DNA of 10,348 nucleotides from an uncultured Lachnospiraceae bacterium (GTDB lineage: Bacteria; Bacillota; Clostridia; Lachnospirales; Lachnospiraceae), in NCBI GenBank assembly GCA_900550235.1, contig URRQ01000058.1:1-10348 (forward strand). Reading direction: 5' to 3'. The position numbers and the translations under genes are program-made. This document shows positions 6,093-10,348 of this stretch, one piece after another. Position 1 is the stretch's first letter, and each line of letters begins with the position of its first letter. The notes under the pieces are model-generated. The model was not told the origin of the DNA, ran no database searches, and saw only the letters and a list, made by a program, of their open reading frames with translations.

Positions 6093-6449
6093 CTAAAACG
6101 GCATTCCCGGCATTCCTCCGCCAAGTCCTCCTGTAAGTTTTGCCATAGCAGAAGATGATTCTTGCTCTACTTTACGAAGCGCTTCATTAGTCGCTGCTAC
6201 GATCAAATCTTCCAACATTTCAATATCATCAGGGTCTACTACATCTTCCTGCAATTTTACTTTTAACACTTCACGTGTACCGGATACCGTCACCTCTACA
6301 GCGCCGCCTCCTGCTGTCGCCGTAAATTCTTTTGACTCAAGCTCTTTTGCCTGTTCCTCCATCTGACGCTGCATCTTCTGCGCCTGTTTCATTAAATTTG
6401 CCATATTGCCAGGCATTCCTCCACCTGGAAATCCTCCACGTTTTGCCAT
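6093..6449 (-). CDS. ybaB: YbaB/EbfC family nucleoid-associated DNA-binding protein
   Basis: A 118-residue small basic and acidic protein. It starts with a Gly/Met-rich segment (GGFPGGGMPG, 5-14), followed by a long helix (about 16-40, NLMKQAQKMQRQMEEQAKEL), the central beta unit (AVEVTVSGTREVLKVKL, 50-66) and the conserved VDPDD..MLEDLIVAATNEA region (71-90). The tail is again Gly/Met-rich (GGLGGGMPGMPF). Members form dimers that bind DNA as nucleoid-associated proteins. The start is the ATG at 6449; AAGGAGG lies 8 bases before it. An in-frame ATG at 6467 would add six residues, but it immediately precedes and overlaps the ribosome site and is unlikely to be used. It sits between dnaX and recR, its conserved place. 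Confidence 0.95.
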   Translation of the reverse strand: MAKRGGFPGGGMPGNMANLMKQAQKMQRQMEEQAKELESKEFTATAGGGAVEVTVSGTREVLKVKLQEDVVDPDDIEMLEDLIVAATNEALRKVEQESSSAMAKLTGGLGGGMPGMPF

Positions 6450-6498
6450 GGTTAAATCCTCCTTCATTCTACATCATTTCCCCCGAACGCAATCCATA

Positions 6499-8067
6499 TT
6501 AATCATCTTCTATGGTAATCTCCATTCGGACTACTTTTTCTATATCCACAAAACTCTCCTCAAAGTGCCTTCCTTCTTCCATCGAACGCACCTCCAGGGT
6601 CACTGTTTTGCCGATTCTCTCTTCAATCAAATCGACCAATTCTTTTTTATGCGGTTCTTGATTGACAAACTCTGCCGACAATTCATCCGGCAATACAACC
6701 AAAAGCTTATCTTCCCCTCCAAGACTTAACTTGGCTCCTTTTAAATACCCTTTCAGAAGTCCGCTTGCCTCATTAACGATAGAGCGGAAATTTTTCACTA
6801 CTTCTTTGATATCTTCGGGAATCGCTTTTTCTAATTTTGGTTTTTCCTTCGGTTTTAAAATCTCCCGTTCAGGAACATATACGATGCTCTCCGAGTTTGG
6901 AGTTGCAAACTCACCGGATTCCAGCTTCTCCTCTAACACGCGAATCCTGTCAAGCAGCGAATCTGTATTTGTCTCCATCTGCGGTTTACATAATTTGATC
7001 AACGCAACTTCCAGGAGTATCCTCTTCTGAACGGCGTATCTCATTTGGTTAGACAACTCCGAAAAAATGCGGATATAACGTAACAGCGTTCCTGTTTCTA
7101 CCATCTCTGCTTCTTCCTTTAACTGCTGAAGATTTTCTGTAGAAACATCTAGAACCTCTTCCATATTATCAGAAGTCTTCGCAAGAAGCAAATTCCTCAA
7201 GTACCATGTAAAATCATTTGTAAGCTGCGTCAGTTCTCTTCCCTGCATTACAAGTTCTTCCACGATTTCCAAAACATTCGCCACATCACGTTTCAAAATC
7301 TGTCGCAGTAATCTGCTGAATACATCCGTATCCACCGCGCCCAATACCTCTAACACATGATCGTACGTAAGTCTCTGTCCCAAATAAAAGGCAATGCATT
7401 GATCCAATAGACTTAGTGCATCACGCATAGAACCATCTGCCGCTTTCGCCACATAACGAATCGCCCGCTCTTCTACTTCTACCTTTTCCTTTTCCATCAG
7501 TTCTTTTAGTCTATCCGAAATCGTTTCAATAGAAATTCTCTTGAAGTCATATCGCTGACATCGAGACAATATGGTAATCGGTATCTTGTGCGCTTCTGTT
7601 GTCGCCAGTATAAATATAACATATTCCGGCGGTTCTTCCAACGTTTTTAATAGTGCATTAAAAGCTCCTATAGAAAGCATATGCACCTCGTCTATAATAT
7701 ACACTTTATACTTTCCATTTGTTGGCCGATATGCTACTTCTTCTCGAATCTCACGAATATTATCCACACCATTGTTGGATGCCGCATCGATTTCAATCAC
7801 ATTCATCGATGCCCCGGAAGCGATTGCCTTGCACATCTCACATTCTCCACAAGGGCTTCCATCGATTGGGTTCTCACAATTGACCGCCTTTGCAAATATT
7901 TTCGCAACCGTTGTCTTTCCCGTTCCTCTTGTTCCGCAAAAAAGATAGGCGTGCCCGATACGTTCTGCCTTAATCTGATTTTTCAATGTTGTTACTATAT
8001 GATCCTGCCCTTTGACATCATCAAATTCTCCGGGCCGGAATTTTCGGTATAATGCTGTGTATGACAT
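6499..8067 (-). CDS. dnaX: DNA polymerase III subunit gamma/tau
   Basis: The 522-residue clamp-loader ATPase starts MSYTALYRKFRP, the normal N-terminus of the family. Walker A is GTRGTGKTT (45-53), and the zinc cysteines are C64, C73, C76 and C79. Walker B is YIIDEVHML (123-131), with an arginine finger in SRCQRYDF (R169) and sensor 2 in GSMRDALSLLDQ (R215). The lid and collar domains follow to about residue 365, and then a charged linker (about 375-420, EKPKLEKAIPEDI). The C-terminal region corresponds to tau-specific domains that contact the polymerase. The protein opens the sliding clamp on primed DNA. The frame stays open back to 8145, but the extra 26 residues have no ribosome site and encode a hairpin, so 8067 (AGAGGG 9 bases upstream) is preferred. 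No good slippery heptamer for a shorter gamma form was seen. Confidence 0.95.
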   Translation of the reverse strand: MSYTALYRKFRPGEFDDVKGQDHIVTTLKNQIKAERIGHAYLFCGTRGTGKTTVAKIFAKAVNCENPIDGSPCGECEMCKAIASGASMNVIEIDAASNNGVDNIREIREEVAYRPTNGKYKVYIIDEVHMLSIGAFNALLKTLEEPPEYVIFILATTEAHKIPITILSRCQRYDFKRISIETISDRLKELMEKEKVEVEERAIRYVAKAADGSMRDALSLLDQCIAFYLGQRLTYDHVLEVLGAVDTDVFSRLLRQILKRDVANVLEIVEELVMQGRELTQLTNDFTWYLRNLLLAKTSDNMEEVLDVSTENLQQLKEEAEMVETGTLLRYIRIFSELSNQMRYAVQKRILLEVALIKLCKPQMETNTDSLLDRIRVLEEKLESGEFATPNSESIVYVPEREILKPKEKPKLEKAIPEDIKEVVKNFRSIVNEASGLLKGYLKGAKLSLGGEDKLLVVLPDELSAEFVNQEPHKKELVDLIEERIGKTVTLEVRSMEEGRHFEESFVDIEKVVRMEITIEDD

Positions 8068-8109
8068 GTATCTGTACCCTCTTTGTCTTTTTAAGTTCCT
8101 TTTCGCCGA

Positions 8110-8139
8110 GATAAAGCCGTCTACAAAGGCGGCTTTATC
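8110..8139 (-). other. Hairpin between pfkA and dnaX
   Basis: A perfect 10-bp stem (GATAAAGCCG with CGGCTTTATC) encloses a 10-base loop. It begins 5 bases after the pfkA stop on the minus strand. No T-tract follows, so it is not a standard intrinsic terminator. It could stabilise the pfkA mRNA 3' end, act as a weak attenuator, or mark an RNA-processing site between the two genes. Confidence 0.55.
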
Positions 8140-8144
8140 AATCA

Positions 8145-9233
8145 TTACTTATTTTTAGTTTTTCTTCCGAAACTGATGCCTACCATCTCTGCTTCCTGGA
8201 TAATACTTGCATTTGGATCCACCATCTTAAGTTTTCCGGCAACTTCTTCCAGCGGCACTTTAGTAATCTCACCATTCTTGATTGCAACCATATATCCATA
8301 CGTCTGATTCAAAATCAATCTTGCAGCCGCCGCACCGAGCCTTGTAGCCAATACTCTGTCATATGGACACGGAGATCCTCCACGCTGCATATGCCCCGGC
8401 ACTGTAACTCGCACTTCCTGTTCTGTTTTCTTTTGTATTTCTTCTGCAAGCTTATATGCAACAGACGGATATTTCTTCTTCGCCTGTTTTTCTTTCAGCT
8501 CTTTTTTAGAAAGCTTTGCTTCTTCTTTGGAAATCGCGCCTTCGGCAACCGCTATGATTGTAAAGTGCTTTCCCGTTGTAACTCTATGATTGATCGCTTC
8601 TGCAACCACATCAATATCATACGGAATCTCCGGAAGCAGAAGAATGTCAGCCCCTCCGGCCATTCCCGCATGAAGCGTCACCCAGCCGACTTTATGTCCC
8701 ATGATCTCCACAACAAACACTCTGCTATGCGAACTCGCTGTCGTATGAATATTATCAATGGTATTTGTCGCGATATCCACCGCGCTTTGGAATCCAAATG
8801 TCATGTCCGTTCCCCAAAGATCATTATCAATTGTCTTCGGAAGGGTGATGATATTCAGTCCTTCTTCCCGAAGCATATTTGCTGTCTTATGAGTTCCATT
8901 TCCGCCAAGAATCACCAAACAGTTTAAATTCAGTTTATGATAGGTGTGCTTCATCGCCTCCACCTTATCCAAACCATTTTCATCCGGTTCCCTCATTAAT
9001 TTAAACGGCTGTCTTGATGTTCCGAGAATCGTTCCGCCTCTCGTTAGAATTCCCGAAAAATCTTTCGATGTCAGCATACTAAAATCCGCATAAATCAATC
9101 CTTTATAGCCATTTTTAAAACCATAGATCTCTATCTCGTCTACTTTCGATGTCAAGCCTTTTACGACACCGCGCATCGCAGCATTCAGCGCCTGGCAATC
9201 TCCGCCACTTGTAAGCATACCGATTCGTAACAT
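8145..9233 (-). CDS. pfkA: 6-phosphofructokinase
   Basis: A 362-residue phosphofructokinase, longer than the 320-residue E. coli type I enzyme. Motifs include SGGDCQALNAAMRG (9-22), GGNGT (110-114), PKTIDND (132-138; D136 is the catalytic base), R171, MGH (178-180), E232 and PGHMQRGG (279-286). It phosphorylates fructose-6-phosphate to fructose-1,6-bisphosphate in glycolysis. The glycine that marks ATP use is kept (G113, E. coli G104 equivalent), but the neighbouring Asp103 equivalent is Asn112, and residue 133 is the lysine normally found in pyrophosphate-dependent enzymes. A lysine-rich insertion (about 234-255) accounts for part of the extra length. ATP is the likelier donor, but mixed substrate use cannot be excluded. 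A GGGCGGG site precedes the ATG. The gene heads the dnaX-ybaB-recR series with its own promoter at 9282-9310. Confidence 0.93.
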   Translation of the reverse strand: MLRIGMLTSGGDCQALNAAMRGVVKGLTSKVDEIEIYGFKNGYKGLIYADFSMLTSKDFSGILTRGGTILGTSRQPFKLMREPDENGLDKVEAMKHTYHKLNLNCLVILGGNGTHKTANMLREEGLNIITLPKTIDNDLWGTDMTFGFQSAVDIATNTIDNIHTTASSHSRVFVVEIMGHKVGWVTLHAGMAGGADILLLPEIPYDIDVVAEAINHRVTTGKHFTIIAVAEGAISKEEAKLSKKELKEKQAKKKYPSVAYKLAEEIQKKTEQEVRVTVPGHMQRGGSPCPYDRVLATRLGAAAARLILNQTYGYMVAIKNGEITKVPLEEVAGKLKMVDPNASIIQEAEMVGISFGRKTKNK

Positions 9234-9281
9234 AAATACACCCGCCCTTTCTTTGTTCGCGTTCTATTTCACATTATCATT

Positions 9282-9310
9282 ATTATATCTCATTTTTTTC
9301 ATGCTAACAA
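9282..9310 (-). promoter_or_regulatory. Promoter of pfkA
   Basis: The minus strand shows a perfect -10 TATAAT (9282-9287), a 17-bp spacer with an A7 run, and a -35 TTGTTA (9305-9310, four of six matches). The expected start is near 9275, giving a leader of about 40 bases. Its -35 sits where the -35 of the divergent map promoter would be, so the two polymerases may compete. Confidence 0.7.
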
Positions 9311-9319
9311 CCGAAAATG

Positions 9320-9328
9320 TGGTATACT
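9320..9328 (+). promoter_or_regulatory. Extended -10 promoter of map
   Basis: The plus strand has TGGTATACT: a -10 TATACT (9323-9328) with an extended TGn element. No clear -35 is present 17 bases upstream (CATGCT), as expected for extended -10 promoters. The likely start is near 9335. A GGAGG ribosome site (9350-9354) precedes the map ATG at 9363. Confidence 0.62.
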
Positions 9329-9362
9329 TACTATAGTTTAGAAAATAACGGAGGTCAGAAAA

Positions 9363-10226
9363 ATGGAAAGAAATGAAGCTTGCTGGTGTGGCAGCGGTAA
9401 AAAATATAAAAAATGTCATATGGCAATGGATGAAAAACTTATGATTTTAGAAGAACAAGGCGACATTGTTCCTACACGGGACATTATCAAAACACCCGCT
9501 CAAATAGAAGAAATCCGAAAAAGCGCAGATTTAAATACTGCCGTTTTAGATCATGTTGCAGCACACATTCACGCCGGAATGAGTACGGCTGAAATTGACA
9601 AACTTGTATATGACTATACAACAGAGCACGGTGGCATTCCTGCTCCCCTTGGCTACGAAGGCTTTCCTTGCAGCGTCTGTACATCTATCAACAACGAAAT
9701 TTGTCATGGTATTCCCGACGAAAACATCATTTTAGAAGAGGGCGATATTATCAACGTAGATGTCTCTACAATTTTGAACGGTTACTTTTCTGATGCGTCT
9801 AGAATGTTCAAAATCGGAACTGTATCTGAACGCGCGGAAAAAATCGTAAAAGTAACCGAAGAATGCGTTGAACTCGGACTTGCCCAGGCAAAACCATGGA
9901 ATCATCTCGGAGATATTGCTGATGCCATCAATTCCCATGCACAGGCAAATGGATATTCTGTTGTTGAAGATATCGGAGGCCACGGTATTGGATTGGAATT
10001 TCATGAAGATCCTTTTGTCAGCTATGTTACTCCAAAGGGAAGTGAAATGGTGCTTGTTCCAGGAATGATCTTCACGATCGAACCAATGATCAACGAAGGT
10101 AGTCCGGATTTCTTTGTTGACGAAGAGAATGAATGGACCGTGTATACCGAAGACGATGGATTGTCCGCTCAGATTGAGTATATGGTACTTATCACAGAAG
10201 ATGGAGCTGAGGTTCTCTCCAAATAA
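9363..10226 (+). CDS. map: Type I methionine aminopeptidase with N-terminal SEC-C zinc motif
   Basis: A 287-residue protein. The first 20 residues carry a SEC-C motif (CWCGSGKKYKKCH; C7, C9, C18, H19) that probably binds zinc, as in SecA tails. The catalytic pita-bread domain covers about 40-287. The catalytic histidine is H115 (CHGIP), and the metal ligands are D133 (NVDV), D144 (YFSDASR), H207 (GGHGIG), E240 (TIEP) and E272 (QIEY). The enzyme removes the initiator methionine from new proteins at the ribosome. SEC-C fusions of this kind are common in Clostridia, where the motif may help ribosome or partner binding; that role is inferred. It has its own promoter, diverges from pfkA, and is followed by a bidirectional terminator. 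Confidence 0.97.
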   Translation: MERNEACWCGSGKKYKKCHMAMDEKLMILEEQGDIVPTRDIIKTPAQIEEIRKSADLNTAVLDHVAAHIHAGMSTAEIDKLVYDYTTEHGGIPAPLGYEGFPCSVCTSINNEICHGIPDENIILEEGDIINVDVSTILNGYFSDASRMFKIGTVSERAEKIVKVTEECVELGLAQAKPWNHLGDIADAINSHAQANGYSVVEDIGGHGIGLEFHEDPFVSYVTPKGSEMVLVPGMIFTIEPMINEGSPDFFVDEENEWTVYTEDDGLSAQIEYMVLITEDGAEVLSK

Positions 10227-10240
10227 TTATTTTTATAGAC

Positions 10241-10270
10241 AAAAAAAGATTGCTCGCGCAATCTTTTTTT
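10241..10270. terminator. Bidirectional terminator between map and tRNA-Gly
   Basis: A perfect 13-bp stem (A7-GATTGC with GCAATC-T7) closes over a TCGC loop, 14 bases after the map stop. On the plus strand it ends in T7 and stops map. On the minus strand the complementary T7 would stop the convergent tRNA-Gly transcript. Confidence 0.92.
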
Positions 10271-10297
10271 CGTGTGTCTATTTTAGGGCATGCAAAA

Positions 10298-10348
10298 AGC
10301 GGGTGATGGGAATCGAACCCACGTATCCAGCTTGGAAGGCTGGTGTTC
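10298..10348 (-). tRNA. tRNA-Gly (anticodon UCC), 5' part outside the window
   Basis: The minus strand shows the 3' acceptor half CACCCGC (10299-10305) with discriminator U at 10298, the usual base for glycine. The T arm has the loop TTCGATT (10311-10317). The variable loop is ATAC. The anticodon arm is CCAGC-CTTCCAA-GCTGG, with anticodon UCC at 10334-10336. The CCA end is not encoded, so it must be added by a nucleotidyltransferase. The D arm and the 5' acceptor strand lie beyond the right edge. Confidence 0.93.

Noticed and set aside
6499..8067. Programmed frameshift in dnaX making a short gamma form
   Set aside because: The only A6G run (near 6642-6650) is preceded by T in the reading frame, so it does not form the classic A-AAA-AAG heptamer, and it lies near the very end of the gene.
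8068..8144. Small SRP RNA (scRNA) gene, often found near dnaX in Firmicutes
   Set aside because: The gap is only 77 bases and lacks the GGAA/GCA loop features of SRP RNA.
8068..8145. N-terminal extension of DnaX by 26 residues, with its ATG overlapping the pfkA stop
   Set aside because: The ATG has no ribosome site, the family begins at MSYTALYRKFRP, and the extension coincides with a hairpin.
8391..8927. 178-codon open frame on the plus strand inside pfkA
   Set aside because: It lies antisense to clearly conserved catalytic motifs of phosphofructokinase. The translation is Phe/Cys/Arg-rich, typical of a shadow frame.

Overview
The window looks like a chromosomal housekeeping region of an anaerobic, low-to-moderate GC Firmicute, most probably a member of the Lachnospiraceae (class Clostridia). 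The signs are the gene order dnaX-ybaB-recR, a transketolase split into two subunits, a type I methionine aminopeptidase with an N-terminal SEC-C zinc motif, a DUF5711-type membrane protein, and a tRNA-Gly without an encoded CCA end. The genus cannot be assigned from this sequence alone. No phage, insertion sequence, CRISPR or other accessory element was found.

Layout, left to right. Positions 1-290 on the minus strand look like the promoter and leader of a ribosomal RNA operon whose 16S gene would lie just beyond the left edge. There are two near-consensus promoters in tandem with similar A-rich upstream stretches, then a BoxA-like antitermination site and a GNRA-loop hairpin. A hairpin terminator (350-379) separates this from a minus-strand envelope cluster (386-3493). 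That cluster comprises a membrane protein with a cytoplasmic domain resembling MPN/JAMM and an external LysM domain, a DUF5711-type one-pass membrane protein, and a CvpA-family four-pass membrane protein. A strong terminator (3600-3632) closes the two-gene transketolase operon (3653-5415). Upstream of it are recR, ybaB and dnaX (5481-8067), for DNA replication and recombinational repair, and then pfkA (8145-9233). Everything from pfkA down to the rRNA leader reads on the minus strand.

A 129-bp divergent region (9234-9362) holds back-to-back promoters for pfkA (leftward) and map (rightward). The map gene ends at a bidirectional terminator (10241-10270) shared with a convergent tRNA-Gly(UCC), which is cut by the right edge of the window.

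How the genes fit together. PfkA makes fructose-1,6-bisphosphate in glycolysis. Transketolase exchanges two-carbon units between fructose-6-phosphate or glyceraldehyde-3-phosphate and the pentose phosphates. DnaX is the clamp-loader subunit of DNA polymerase III, and YbaB and RecR are its usual genomic partners. The most novel part is the LysM / DUF5711 / CvpA envelope cluster, whose function is unknown. The first protein appears to join a catalytically dead MPN-like fold inside the cell to a peptidoglycan-binding LysM outside it.
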